Below are positions 1-7,479 of a stretch of DNA of 19,935 nucleotides, in pieces. Each line of letters opens with the position of its first letter. Positions within the stretch are counted from its first letter, which is position 1. The stretch lies in NCBI GenBank assembly GCA_023415595.1, contig JAEZJW010000087.1, positions 1-19,935 on the forward strand, given 5' to 3'. The notes below the pieces were generated by a model. The model searched no databases, was not told where the DNA came from, and worked only from the letters and a program-made list of their open reading frames with translations. Source of the stretch: Bacillota bacterium. Lineage in GTDB: Bacteria > Bacillota > Clostridia > Lachnospirales > Lachnospiraceae. The position numbers and the translations under genes are program-made.

Positions 1-227
1 TAGTTCTTGACGAGAACCACATCAACAATGTACGCATCGTAAATATTGATGATACCATAACTACGATGTATCCTCTCGTTGAGCCTTCCTTAGAAGAGAT
101 AGCTCTTCAGCTATACGAGGATGTCCCAATCGATCAGGTAGAGCTGTCAGACGACAGCAGATACACACAGACTCTCCTGATTGAAGCCATCAAGGTTGCA
201 CTTGACAAAGCCAAGGTTACACCCTGA
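1..227 (+). CDS. 3' end of an unrecognised gene (partial)
   Basis: An open frame enters from the left edge (codons start at base 3) and ends at a TGA at 225-227, giving the last 74 residues of a protein. The tail is acidic and probably helical, with segments such as EPSLEEIALQLYEDV and a final IEAIKVALDKAKVTP. No transmembrane segment or catalytic motif is visible. I do not recognise the family. That it is a real gene end is supported by the uninterrupted frame, a protein-like composition and the hairpins that follow the stop. The product could be cytoplasmic, but nothing here fixes its function. Confidence 0.55.
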   Translation, partial: VLDENHINNVRIVNIDDTITTMYPLVEPSLEEIALQLYEDVPIDQVELSDDSRYTQTLLIEAIKVALDKAKVTP

Positions 228-250
228 CTATTCTTACATAGCGCCTTCTT

Positions 251-315
251 AGTACGACGTTCTGCAACAGTCTCCTGTCCCACACCTCCAGGCAGCTGTT
301 TCAGAACGTTGTACT
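251..315. other. 20-bp stem hairpin downstream of the partial gene
   Basis: Arms 251-270 and 296-315 are inverted repeats matching at 18 of 20 positions, around a 25-nt loop. No T-run follows either arm, so it is not a standard intrinsic terminator. It could be a 3'-UTR stability structure or part of a composite termination region with the hairpin at 323-377. Confidence 0.6.
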
Positions 316-322
316 GTGAGTG

Positions 323-377
323 AAAGGGCCGTTTCAAAATTTCTTAGGTTTGGGTTGAAATTTTAAAACAGCCCTTT
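323..377 (-). terminator. Convergent terminator-like hairpin after degV
   Basis: Arms 323-343 and 357-377 pair over 21 bp around a 13-nt loop. The two imperfect positions become G-U pairs when read as minus-strand RNA, so the fold is better for the degV transcript. The T-runs are short (TTT), so efficiency is uncertain. It may also end the plus-strand gene that finishes at 227. Confidence 0.55.
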
Positions 378-400
378 CTGTATTATGTAATTGTATTAAA

Positions 401-1285
401 TTATTCGCTAAAATATTTTTTATAGGGTGAAGTCTCGTTTAGGAAAATGATGCCGATAATTCCGGGGCCTGTATGGGCACCGATCGCACATCCCACATAA
501 TTGTCCATGAAGCTCTTACAGCCAAAGGTCGTTCGAAGCTGCTCCTTCATGAATTCCATTGTCTTAGCATCATCTCCATGTGCTATGCCAATCATCTGAT
601 TTTCCAGATCCTTCCCTCTCTCACCGACAATCTCAATCAGACGCTTTAGCGATTTCTGTCTTCCTCTGACCTTCTCGATGGATTCCAAAGCTCCCAGATC
701 ATTTACCTGGATAATCGGTTTAATATCCAACAGGCTTCCTGCGATTGCGGAGGTTTTACTTAAGCGACCGCCCTTCAGCAGATATTCCAGAGTATTTACA
801 GTGAAGATATGCTCCATATGTCCGCAGTGCCATTCGATCCCATCGATGATCTCCTGCTTGGAGGCACCGTTTTTCAACATCAGTAACGCATAATTCGTCG
901 CAAGTCCGAAGCCCAGGGAGGCACACTTTGTATCGATGATTGTAAGATCAAAATCCGGATATTGTTCCAGCAATTCTGTCTTAGCGATATTTGCAGCATT
1001 GAAGGTTCCTGCAATTCCGGTCGAGAAGCACAGATAGATGACCTCATCCTTATCCTTGGCGTAAGGCAGGAAATTATCATAGAACATCTGGGAATTGATA
1101 TGATAGGTCTTCACATCCTTGCCACTTCTTAAAATATCATAAAACTCCTCAGGTACAATTGTCTTGCCATCAAAATAATCCTTCTCGTCAATAACCACCG
1201 GGGTCGGGATTACATGTAATTGATATTTCTCGATCACCCATTTCGGAGTATCCGATGCTGAATCCGTGATAATCTTTAGTGCCAT
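401..1285 (-). CDS. DegV family fatty-acid-binding protein
   Basis: This 294-residue protein has the usual DegV length and opens with the typical N-terminus MALKIITDSASD. Further DegV signatures are the FSTGIAGTFNAANI segment (about residues 87-100) and the GGRLSKTSA block. Family members bind a fatty acid in a cleft between two domains. In Firmicutes some act as the FakB subunit that presents fatty acids to the kinase FakA for phosphorylation; whether this one does cannot be told from sequence, and no fakA lies nearby. The start is fixed by GGAGGA at 1293-1298, upstream of the ATG. It lies 72 bp downstream of nadE on the same strand with no clear promoter between, so co-transcription is likely. 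The protein is probably cytoplasmic, as no signal peptide is seen. Confidence 0.88.
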   Translation of the reverse strand: MALKIITDSASDTPKWVIEKYQLHVIPTPVVIDEKDYFDGKTIVPEEFYDILRSGKDVKTYHINSQMFYDNFLPYAKDKDEVIYLCFSTGIAGTFNAANIAKTELLEQYPDFDLTIIDTKCASLGFGLATNYALLMLKNGASKQEIIDGIEWHCGHMEHIFTVNTLEYLLKGGRLSKTSAIAGSLLDIKPIIQVNDLGALESIEKVRGRQKSLKRLIEIVGERGKDLENQMIGIAHGDDAKTMEFMKEQLRTTFGCKSFMDNYVGCAIGAHTGPGIIGIIFLNETSPYKKYFSE

Positions 1286-1357
1286 AATTCATCCTCCTAT
1301 GTTTATCCTTCCACTTCTATGTAATGGTGCTTAGGTTTCTCACGCAGCACCTGATCT

Positions 1358-3286
1358 TTATTGCAGTTTCTGAAGCTCCTTCATCCATATGGCAGCCGAT
1401 GCATCACTGGGCATTCTCAAATCACCCCTCGGAGATACCGAGACACTGCCTACCTTAGGACCGTCCGGAAGGCAGGAGCGCTTGAACTGCTGAGTGAAGA
1501 ACCTTTGATAAAATACCTTTAGCCATTTTAAAATTACTTCCTCGGGATAGCTTCCCCGGAAGGCGAGTTTAGCCAGACGGTAAACCTTCGCCGGCTCATA
1601 CCCGAAACGCAGAATATAATATAGGAAGAAATCATGCAGCTCGTAGGGACCGACAATATCCTCTGTCTTCTGTGAGATTTCTCCTTCCTTCGGAGGCAGC
1701 AGCTCAGGGCTGACAGGAGTTTCGAGAATATCCGTCAGTACCTCTGATAGCTTCGGATCTAACGTTAGCTCCGCAAAGTAGGATACCAGAAACCGCACCA
1801 GAGTCTTAGGAACAGAGGAGTTCACCCCATACATGGACATATGGTCACCATTATAGGTCGCCCAACCTAGCGCCAGCTCCGACATATCCCCGGTTCCGAT
1901 CACAAGACCGTTATATCGGTTTGCCAGATCCATCAGGACCTGGGTCCTTTCTCGCGCCTGGCTGTTCTCATAGGTAATATCATGCTGATTCTTATCCTGT
2001 CCGATATCCCGGAAATGAAGTTCCACCGCTTCGCCGATCGGAATCTCAAGTATCGTTACTCCCAGGCATTCCATAAGTTGAAGTGCATTCCGGTAAGTTC
2101 TGTCCGTGGTCCCGAAACAGGGCATCGTCACGGCGATAATCCCTTTCTTGTCCAGCTTCAGAAGCTCGAAGGCTTTCACTGTCACTAACAGCGCCAACGT
2201 CGAATCCAGGCCGCCGGAGATAGCGATCACAGCAGACTTAATTCCTGTATGCTCGAGTCTGGTTTTTAAGCCCAGTGCCTGTATATTGATAATATCCCTG
2301 CAGCGCTTGTTCCGGTTAGTTTTCTCCGAGGGCACGAATGGAGCAGGATCGATTCCTCTGGTCAGTTCTATCTCTTCTAATACGTAATTACCCTCCCTGA
2401 AGGAGAATGGAATTACCGTATAGGTATCCGTATTCTGTCCCAGATAGGTATTCATTCTTCTGCGCTCACTCCTCAGCTTACCCAGATCCAGCTCAGTCAT
2501 GATCATGCCATTCTCAAAGGGTGTTGTCTCGGCTAACAAAGCACCATTCTCCGCGATCAGGTTATGCCCTGCAAAGACCAGATCCGTTGTGGATTCCCCT
2601 TCTCCCGCATCGGAATAGATGTATCCGCAAACGAGTCTTGCAGACTGGCTCTTCACCAGGTCTCTCCGAAATTCATCCTTACCGGTCAGTTCATCACTGG
2701 CGGACAGATTAGCAATTACCGTAGCTCCGGCCACACAGTGGGAAATCCCGGGTGATAACGGAATCCACAGATCCTCACAGATCTCGACTCCCAGAGTAAA
2801 ATCCGGCATATTACGGCATTGGAACAGAATTCTGGAGCCAAAGTCGATCTCTTCTCCCATAAAAGTTACCTTCACCGTATCCTGATTACCTGAGGTAAAA
2901 TGTCTTGCTTCATAGAACTCCGAGTAATTCGGGATACTCAGCTTCGGAATCAGACCAAGCACCTTACCGTTCTGGAGAACTGCAGCTGTGTTATAAAGCT
3001 TACCTTGTCTCTGATATGGAAAGCCTACGACTGCTACCAGCTCTTTTCCCACGGTAGACTCAGCAATCCTTACGACTTGCTCGTATGCATTACGGAGCAG
3101 CGTCTCCTGAAGGAACAGATCCCCACAGGTATATCCGGTGACCGACAACTCAGGAAAAACAATCAGCTTTGCGCCCTTTTGTTCCGCCGTCTCTATCATA
3201 TCTATTATATTTCCTGCGTTGTAGATGCAGTCTGCAACCCTGATTTTCGGGGTGGCCGCCGCAACACGAAGAAATCCATGCTTCAT
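1358..3286 (-). CDS. nadE: Glutamine-dependent NAD(+) synthetase
   Basis: This 642-residue, two-domain enzyme makes the final step of NAD synthesis: it amidates deamido-NAD using ATP and ammonia released from glutamine. The N-terminal nitrilase-type glutaminase domain (about 1-290) shows the Glu-Lys-Cys triad as E46 (FPELSVTGYTCGD), K115 (IPKLSIPNYSEF) and C170 (VEICEDLW). The C-terminal synthetase domain carries the ATP PP-loop SGGLDS at 357-362 and the GTGDMSELALGWATYNGDHMS block. The length is full for the bacterial glutamine-dependent type. The ATG follows an AGGAG site about 7 nt upstream, and a strong promoter lies at 3350-3378. It heads a probable nadE-degV transcript. The enzyme acts in the cytoplasm. 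No damage is visible. Confidence 0.95.
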   Translation of the reverse strand: MKHGFLRVAAATPKIRVADCIYNAGNIIDMIETAEQKGAKLIVFPELSVTGYTCGDLFLQETLLRNAYEQVVRIAESTVGKELVAVVGFPYQRQGKLYNTAAVLQNGKVLGLIPKLSIPNYSEFYEARHFTSGNQDTVKVTFMGEEIDFGSRILFQCRNMPDFTLGVEICEDLWIPLSPGISHCVAGATVIANLSASDELTGKDEFRRDLVKSQSARLVCGYIYSDAGEGESTTDLVFAGHNLIAENGALLAETTPFENGMIMTELDLGKLRSERRRMNTYLGQNTDTYTVIPFSFREGNYVLEEIELTRGIDPAPFVPSEKTNRNKRCRDIINIQALGLKTRLEHTGIKSAVIAISGGLDSTLALLVTVKAFELLKLDKKGIIAVTMPCFGTTDRTYRNALQLMECLGVTILEIPIGEAVELHFRDIGQDKNQHDITYENSQARERTQVLMDLANRYNGLVIGTGDMSELALGWATYNGDHMSMYGVNSSVPKTLVRFLVSYFAELTLDPKLSEVLTDILETPVSPELLPPKEGEISQKTEDIVGPYELHDFFLYYILRFGYEPAKVYRLAKLAFRGSYPEEVILKWLKVFYQRFFTQQFKRSCLPDGPKVGSVSVSPRGDLRMPSDASAAIWMKELQKLQ

Positions 3287-3349
3287 TTTTATCTCCTATC
3301 TGCTCATTTGTGGCTTTATGTATTATCATCGACAAAAACACCTATGATT

Positions 3350-3378
3350 ATTATAGAATTCTGCATAGGAAAAAACAA
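3350..3378 (-). promoter_or_regulatory. Sigma-A-type promoter for nadE
   Basis: Read on the minus strand, TTGTTT (3378-3373) and TATAAT (3355-3350) are separated by exactly 17 bp. Transcription would start near 3343, giving a leader of about 55 nt before the nadE ATG. No operator or riboswitch is recognised in the leader. Confidence 0.65.
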
Positions 3379-3479
3379 GTGAAAGTTTCGTTGCACGCAA
3401 CCAGGGAAAGCGAGGCTTGCAGGGGTGGCAGGCGCACCCAGGTAAAACCAAAGCAGTGCGTCCCGCCGCTCGCATTCCC

Positions 3480-3618
3480 CTCTATCTCATAGAACTGGCG
3501 ATGCTTTGCATTTTCAGTTAACAACAAGACACCCGCCCATTGCAAGCGAGCTTGCATGGAGCGGGTGTCTTGTTGTTAACCGGAAAACGTGACCGTTTTC
3601 CGGTTCTATGAGATAGAG
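3480..3618. repeat. Composite palindromic element with nested hairpins
   Basis: Outer arms 3480-3498 and 3600-3618 match as an inverted repeat with a single mismatch. Inside lies a hairpin with perfect 20-bp arms (3517-3536 and 3561-3580), extended near its apex by TGCAAG/CTTGCA. Next to it is a perfect 12-bp stem with a 4-nt loop (3578-3605) that shares bases with both neighbours, so the folds compete. No ORF is convincing. The flank 3379-3479 holds no gene that I can see. It could be a dispersed palindromic repeat, a MITE-like element, or a bidirectional terminator cluster between the 6S RNA and nadE. Confidence 0.7.
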
Positions 3619-3645
3619 TGTATGCTCACTCTGCTTTCACGCAAG

Positions 3646-3666
3646 AAAGCGGCCGTAGCCGCCTTT
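3646..3666 (-). terminator. Intrinsic terminator of the 6S RNA gene
   Basis: Read on the minus strand, an AAAG/CUUU base and a CGGC/GCCG stem enclose a UACG tetraloop of the stable UNCG type, with one bulged G. UUUCUU overlaps and follows the 3' arm. It lies just beyond the predicted 3' end of the 6S RNA. The plus strand also ends in TTTTCT, so it may work in both directions. Confidence 0.6.
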
Positions 3667-3676
3667 TCTCATTAGT

Positions 3677-3859
3677 ATTATACCCAAAATGCCGGTTCCT
3701 GTATTTTGACTCCTAGCCAAGCTAGGTGGGTAACCGCATGTAAGCTTCTGCCTTCCACTGCAAACGGTGGCCTGACATCCACTTACAAATGTAGGAATCC
3801 CTTATTATATCATGTAGGTTCAAAATAACAGGAGTATCGTACATCCCAGGATTTCTGAT
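3677..3859 (-). ncRNA. ssrS: 6S RNA
   Basis: The minus-strand transcript of about 180 nt folds as expected of 6S RNA, the regulator that binds housekeeping RNA polymerase by mimicking an open promoter. The terminal stem includes CCTGTTATTTTGA paired with TCAAAATACAGG. An outer extension pairs AUCC(U)GGGAUG with CAUUUUGGGU. A large asymmetric central bubble holds a small 3'-side hairpin, CCTAGCTTGGCTAGG, next to GGTTACCCACC. The distal stem is TGTAAG/CTTACA, with a CCAC/GTGG apical hairpin. This matches the known bacterial 6S architecture in order and size. The 5' end is set by the promoter at 3866-3894 and the 3' end by the terminator at 3646-3666. Family identity rests on fold and remembered sequence signature, not on a covariance search. 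Confidence 0.75.
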
Positions 3860-3865
3860 ACATTT

Positions 3866-3894
3866 ATTATACCGTATTTTCCTCCGTGATTCAA
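3866..3894 (-). promoter_or_regulatory. Promoter for the 6S RNA
   Basis: TTGAAT (3894-3889) and TATAAT (3871-3866) lie on the minus strand with a 17-bp spacer. The predicted start is an A near 3859, which coincides with the base of the 6S terminal stem. The -35 box is 30 bp past the histidine kinase stop codon, and no strong terminator lies between, so some kinase readthrough into the 6S gene is possible. Confidence 0.75.
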
Positions 3895-3924
3895 GGTTTT
3901 TATCTTTTTTTTGATAGGTATTTC

Positions 3925-4473
3925 TTAGAAATTCAGTTCCTCAATAGGGAATGTAAATACGAAAGTACTTCCTACTCCAGGGGTCGAGCTTACCTCAATA
4001 CTGCCCCCGTGTTTTATCGCTATCTGCTTTGCAATCGCCAGGCCCAGCCCAGTTCCGCTGGCATTTTGGCGAAGGTTTGTCTTATAGAACTTTTCAAAGA
4101 TGTTGGTAATATCGCAGGGTTCAATTCCGATTCCTTCATCTCTGATCGACACTATTATTTTGTCCTTCTTTAATAAATTTATGTGAACGGTTTTGTTTTC
4201 GTTTGAAAACTTAATGGCATTATCAAGGATTACCATGAGCATCTGCCTCAGGCGGTCATAGTCTCCGTGCATCATCAATACGGGGTTGTCCTTCACCACT
4301 TCAATGGAGATATTCTTCTTCTCAGCGATTGCTCCGGCACTTCGGATGATATCATCAAATACTTGGACGAGATTTACCGGTTCTTTTTCTATCGCAAAAT
4401 CCGGATTTTGCATCTTAGAAAGCAGCAACAGATCCCCGACTAATCTCTCCATCGTTTTACATTCTGATAGCAT
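3925..4473 (-). CDS. Histidine kinase, C-terminal fragment (after in-frame TAG)
   Basis: This is the catalytic end of the sensor kinase whose first part ends at 4501. It is in the same reading frame, separated only by the TAG (4503-4501) and nine further codons (EKVEQYYDR) before this ATG. The 182 residues contain the second dimerisation helix (MERLVGDLLLLSKMQ) and a complete HATPase_c domain. Its N-box is LMVILDNAIKFSNENK, G1 is RDEGIGIEPCD, the F-box is IFEKFYKT and G2 is GTGLGLAIAKQIA. No good ribosome binding site lies at a suitable distance before the ATG, so independent translation is doubtful. Without suppression or a sequencing correction this domain would not be joined to the sensor. 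Written separately here because the stop codon breaks the gene. Confidence 0.8.
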   Translation of the reverse strand: MLSECKTMERLVGDLLLLSKMQNPDFAIEKEPVNLVQVFDDIIRSAGAIAEKKNISIEVVKDNPVLMMHGDYDRLRQMLMVILDNAIKFSNENKTVHINLLKKDKIIVSIRDEGIGIEPCDITNIFEKFYKTNLRQNASGTGLGLAIAKQIAIKHGGSIEVSSTPGVGSTFVFTFPIEELNF

Positions 4474-4500
4474 ACGGTCATAGTACTGTTCAACCTTTTC

Positions 4501-5409
4501 CTACTCCTGTACGACTCCATCCACCAAAGTCTCCGTATATGCCCTAAGTACCGTAATCGGTGTTCTGAGCTCATGGGAAACATTTGCGAAGAAATCTAGC
4601 CGCATCTGATCCAGATTTTTTCTCTGGATATCATTCTCCATCAGCTTCTCGGACAGGATGTCCACAGTTTTAGCCAGGTCGCCGATCTCATCCTTCCGGC
4701 TGATACCCGTTTTACTGTTGTAATTCCCGGCTGCCAGCTCCAGCGCAGTTAATCTCATCCTTGAGATAGGAAGTGCCAGCTCTGTTGCAAATACAATTAT
4801 GATAATGAAGGAAATAGCCAAAGCAGCCACACTGCTGTAAATGATTACTCTTAAGCTTCCGTTAAGAATATCCTTCAATTCTGTTACCGGAGATTTTAAA
4901 AGTACAGCTCCCACTACCTCATCCCGGTTCAAGCCATAGATCGGAACTGCCATGGTTATCGTCTGAGCCTGATAGATCTCATCATAATTATAGCTGTATT
5001 CCGACTCATTATTAAATGCTCTGTCAACCAGATAGATATAGTCCTTATAATCTTCTAATTCCGTTAATTCTTCAGTTGAAATTGTTGTAAGCCTCTCATC
5101 CATCGGATGTTTTGCCTTAGGATTGGGAATCGTCCAGATATCCAAGCCCATGATTTCTGTCAACTTATTATTAATATCCAGATACTCACGATATTTTTCA
5201 TTACTGATGAATTCATTCGTTATCATGGAAGCATAATTCTCGGCCTGCTCTTGAACCTGTACCCTGTTATTCGCCATAGTAGTATTTTCATAAAGCCTGA
5301 TAAAAATAAAACAAATCAGGACCGCAGTAACTAATAGCATGACGGCATAATTCAGGTATAGTTTAAAAAATAATCTGTTGTAGATAGGTACCTTGTTTTC
5401 TTTTGACAT
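4501..5409 (-). CDS. Sensor histidine kinase, N-terminal part, truncated by TAG
   Basis: Membrane sensor kinase of the two-component pair with the regulator upstream. From the chosen ATG the order is: transmembrane segment 1 (about 20-40), extracellular sensor region (about 41-186), transmembrane segment 2 (about 187-208), HAMP linker (about 209-262), then HisKA with the H-box FFANVSHELRTPITVLRAY and phospho-acceptor H279. The frame stops at TAG after residue 302, inside the dimerisation domain; the missing ATPase half continues in frame to 3925. The intact protein would be 494 residues. The start at 5409 is chosen because CGGAGG lies at 5420-5415; an upstream ATG at 5505 would run through a hairpin and has no such site. 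As read, the product could sense and dimerise but not phosphorylate. Confidence 0.8.
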   Translation of the reverse strand: MSKENKVPIYNRLFFKLYLNYAVMLLVTAVLICFIFIRLYENTTMANNRVQVQEQAENYASMITNEFISNEKYREYLDINNKLTEIMGLDIWTIPNPKAKHPMDERLTTISTEELTELEDYKDYIYLVDRAFNNESEYSYNYDEIYQAQTITMAVPIYGLNRDEVVGAVLLKSPVTELKDILNGSLRVIIYSSVAALAISFIIIIVFATELALPISRMRLTALELAAGNYNSKTGISRKDEIGDLAKTVDILSEKLMENDIQRKNLDQMRLDFFANVSHELRTPITVLRAYTETLVDGVVQE

Positions 5410-5460
5410 AATTGCCTCCGTTTTTACGGACTGAGTGCTTGTCCTGATTTCCTTACACAA

Positions 5461-5499
5461 GCCGAAAAGTATGAAGCTGCTGTCTTCATACTTTTCGGC
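5461..5499 (-). other. Perfect 16-bp hairpin between regulator and kinase genes
   Basis: Arms 5461-5476 and 5484-5499 are perfectly complementary around a 7-nt loop. It lies between the regulator stop (5517) and the kinase ribosome binding site (5420-5415). No T-run follows on the minus strand. It may lower kinase expression relative to the regulator by partial termination or RNA processing; this is inference from position. Confidence 0.7.
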
Positions 5500-5516
5500 T
5501 GCCATAGGCTATTCTA

Positions 5517-6212
5517 TTATTTTTCAGCTATTTCAAATTTGTAACCCACACCCCAGATGGTTTTGATCGTCCAGGTAGGATGATCTTCGGCGTCAAGCTT
5601 CGCCCTAAGGCGTTTGATGTGGGAATCAACCGTTCTGCTGTCCCCGAAATAATCAAATCCCCACAAGCTGTCCAACAGATTATCTCTGGTAAATACCTTG
5701 TTCGGATTGGTTGCCAGGGTCCACATGGTTTCAATTTCTTTCTTAGTCAGTGCGATTTTCTTCCCACCGATATGTAGGGTATACTCCTCCAGATTAATCT
5801 CAAGATTCCCGACTGTAATCAGGTTTTCCGGTGAAGTTTCCTTTGTGGCCTTGGTCATTCTTCTCATTACTGCCCTTACCCTGGCCATTACCTCTCTGGG
5901 GCTGAAGGGTTTTACGATGTAATCATCGGCCCCGATATCAAGTCCCATTATCTTATCAAAATCCTCTCCCCGTGCGGTAATCAATATTACAGGTACATTG
6001 GACTTACTTCTGATCTTCCTGCATACCTCATAGCCATCTTCCTTCGGCATCATCACATCCAGAAGTACTACCTCAGGATTATATTCCGTAAACAGTCTGA
6101 TTGCTTCTTCTCCATCTCCTGCAACTACAGGTTCAAAGCCTTCCATTTTCGAGTAAGTTGATAAGATGTCGGTAATGTCGCGGTTGTCGTCAGCGATAAG
6201 AATATGCTGCAT
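5517..6212 (-). CDS. OmpR/PhoB-type response regulator
   Basis: This cytoplasmic DNA-binding regulator is phosphorylated by the adjacent kinase. The receiver domain (about 1-115) has the acidic pair D8/D9, phospho-acceptor D52 (LLDVMMP), T79 (LITARGED) and K101 (IVKPFSPRE). A short linker leads to a winged-helix Trans_reg_C domain (about 130-230) with LTKKEIETMWTLATNP, the recognition region SRTVDSHIKRLRAKL and the closing hairpin IWGVGYKFE. The length of 231 residues is standard. The ATG at 6212 is preferred because GGGGAGGA at 6228-6221 is about 8 nt away; an in-frame TTG at 6218 would be too close to that site. It is first in a two-gene unit with the kinase. The sensed signal cannot be named from sequence. 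Confidence 0.93.
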   Translation of the reverse strand: MQHILIADDNRDITDILSTYSKMEGFEPVVAGDGEEAIRLFTEYNPEVVLLDVMMPKEDGYEVCRKIRSKSNVPVILITARGEDFDKIMGLDIGADDYIVKPFSPREVMARVRAVMRRMTKATKETSPENLITVGNLEINLEEYTLHIGGKKIALTKKEIETMWTLATNPNKVFTRDNLLDSLWGFDYFGDSRTVDSHIKRLRAKLDAEDHPTWTIKTIWGVGYKFEIAEK

Positions 6213-6335
6213 CTTCAAATCCTCCCCTTAAGTATCTTTTTCTCATGTAAATGCAGGCCGGATGATATAGGAACAGGCATCCAACCGTTTCTCTTTCTGC
6301 ATAGTTGTAATCTTTATGTAAAATACTATATCTAT

Positions 6336-6363
6336 ATTATATTAAATCATAGGAATAAAACAA
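6336..6363 (-). promoter_or_regulatory. Promoter for the two-component operon
   Basis: On the minus strand, TTGTTT (6363-6358) and TATAAT (6341-6336) are 16 bp apart, giving a leader of about 120 nt before the regulator. The 319-bp divergent region 6213-6531 otherwise holds AT-rich sequence. I see no clear promoter for the plus-strand gene at 6532 and no palindromic operator. Confidence 0.55.
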
Positions 6364-6531
6364 GTAGAAAAACTTATGAAAAAACTTTACATATATTACT
6401 ATTCCATTCCATTCGCAGATATTATAAAAATTTTTACAAAATGACACTTTTCTGACAAAAACAAATGATATCTTCTTATTAGAATAGATAGGATGTGACA
6501 TAAGGAATTTCCAATACCTGGAGGAAGTACC

Positions 6532-7422
6532 ATGAAAAAGAATATTGTTAAATGCTTTATCTCCTTGGGCTTATTCCTTTTTCTCACAGTTGCATTGCCG
6601 GATCTGAAGCCGGATGGAGTAAAAACTGCATATGCGACTACTGTTGAAAAAGAAAAAAGCGATGACTACCGGCTGAACCTAAAAAGCATTATATTGGTTA
6701 AGGGAAAAACATTTCCGTTACCCCTTAAAGTTTACAATACAACTGAAAATGCTAAGGTCAGCTACAAGTCAGCTGATACGGAAATTGCTTCTGTTAGCGA
6801 AGATGGTATCGTCAATGCCAAGATGGTAGGTAACACTACGATCACCGCAACCATTAAAGACGGCTTGAATTCAACCAGCTTAACCTGCGATGTCACCGTA
6901 GGCCCTCCGGCCTTCAGTGTTAAGATGACAAGGTCAAGAATTATCCTTGGTGTAGAGAAGAGCGATTCCTTAAGCGTCATCATGAAACCAAGCAATACTG
7001 CTGAGAATGCCAGATTCTCCAGTTATGATTCTACTATCGCTTCCATCGCCCCTGGCGGACGTGCTACCGGCAAGAAAGTAGGCTTCACCTATTTATTTGC
7101 CGAAATCGATGCTCTTAACGTGGATGGAAAGCCGAAATTTGCTTACTGCAGTACGATTGTGGTAAATCCTGAAGATGTTCTTCCTTTGGAGACTTATTTT
7201 TATGATCACTCCGAATTGAATATGATATCAGAGGATGCATTAACCACAGCTCTGTCTGAGTTCTTTAACGGTACAGCGCCAGTTGTAACCACAACACCTA
7301 CTCCGGCACCGACTGCAAAGGCTACCGAAACCTTGGTAGAGTCATTGGATAAATTCTTAGAAGGCAGGTTTAATCTGACTGCTATCCGTAAGGAGCTTGC
7401 AGCAAAGACCACCGTGAATTAA
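6532..7422 (+). CDS. Secreted Ig-like (BIG2) domain protein
   Basis: This 296-residue protein has an N-terminal signal peptide: KK start, hydrophobic core to about residue 22, and a probable cleavage after AYA at residue 35. Two bacterial Ig-like type 2 modules follow, about 46-122 and 127-215. Each shows a YKSADTEIASVSEDG or YDSTIASIAPGG core followed by GxTxITA-type strands. A Thr/Pro/Ala linker (TTTPTPAPTAKATET) leads to a charged helical tail. There is no catalytic domain, LPxTG signal or transmembrane anchor, so it is probably exported and surface-associated or free. GGAGG lies just upstream of the ATG. It diverges from the two-component operon, which might control it, though no operator is visible. 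A strong terminator follows. Its precise role is unknown. Confidence 0.8.
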   Translation: MKKNIVKCFISLGLFLFLTVALPDLKPDGVKTAYATTVEKEKSDDYRLNLKSIILVKGKTFPLPLKVYNTTENAKVSYKSADTEIASVSEDGIVNAKMVGNTTITATIKDGLNSTSLTCDVTVGPPAFSVKMTRSRIILGVEKSDSLSVIMKPSNTAENARFSSYDSTIASIAPGGRATGKKVGFTYLFAEIDALNVDGKPKFAYCSTIVVNPEDVLPLETYFYDHSELNMISEDALTTALSEFFNGTAPVVTTTPTPAPTAKATETLVESLDKFLEGRFNLTAIRKELAAKTTVN

Positions 7423-7479
7423 TCGGAAGTAATTTTAGACTTACGTAACCTTTACAAGATAATACTATATCATAAGTCT

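Noticed and set aside
2900..3382. Plus-strand open frame overlapping the nadE start and promoter
   Set aside because: Low-complexity translation, antisense to the NadE glutaminase domain and running through the nadE promoter; no ribosome binding site.
3480..3618. CRISPR array or group II intron
   Set aside because: There are no regularly spaced direct repeats and no reverse transcriptase or domain V-like structure; the repeats are inverted and nested.
5410..5505. Kinase start at the upstream ATG (5505), adding 32 residues
   Set aside because: The extension runs through the 16-bp hairpin, has no ribosome binding site and no family resemblance; the ATG at 5409 follows CGGAGG.
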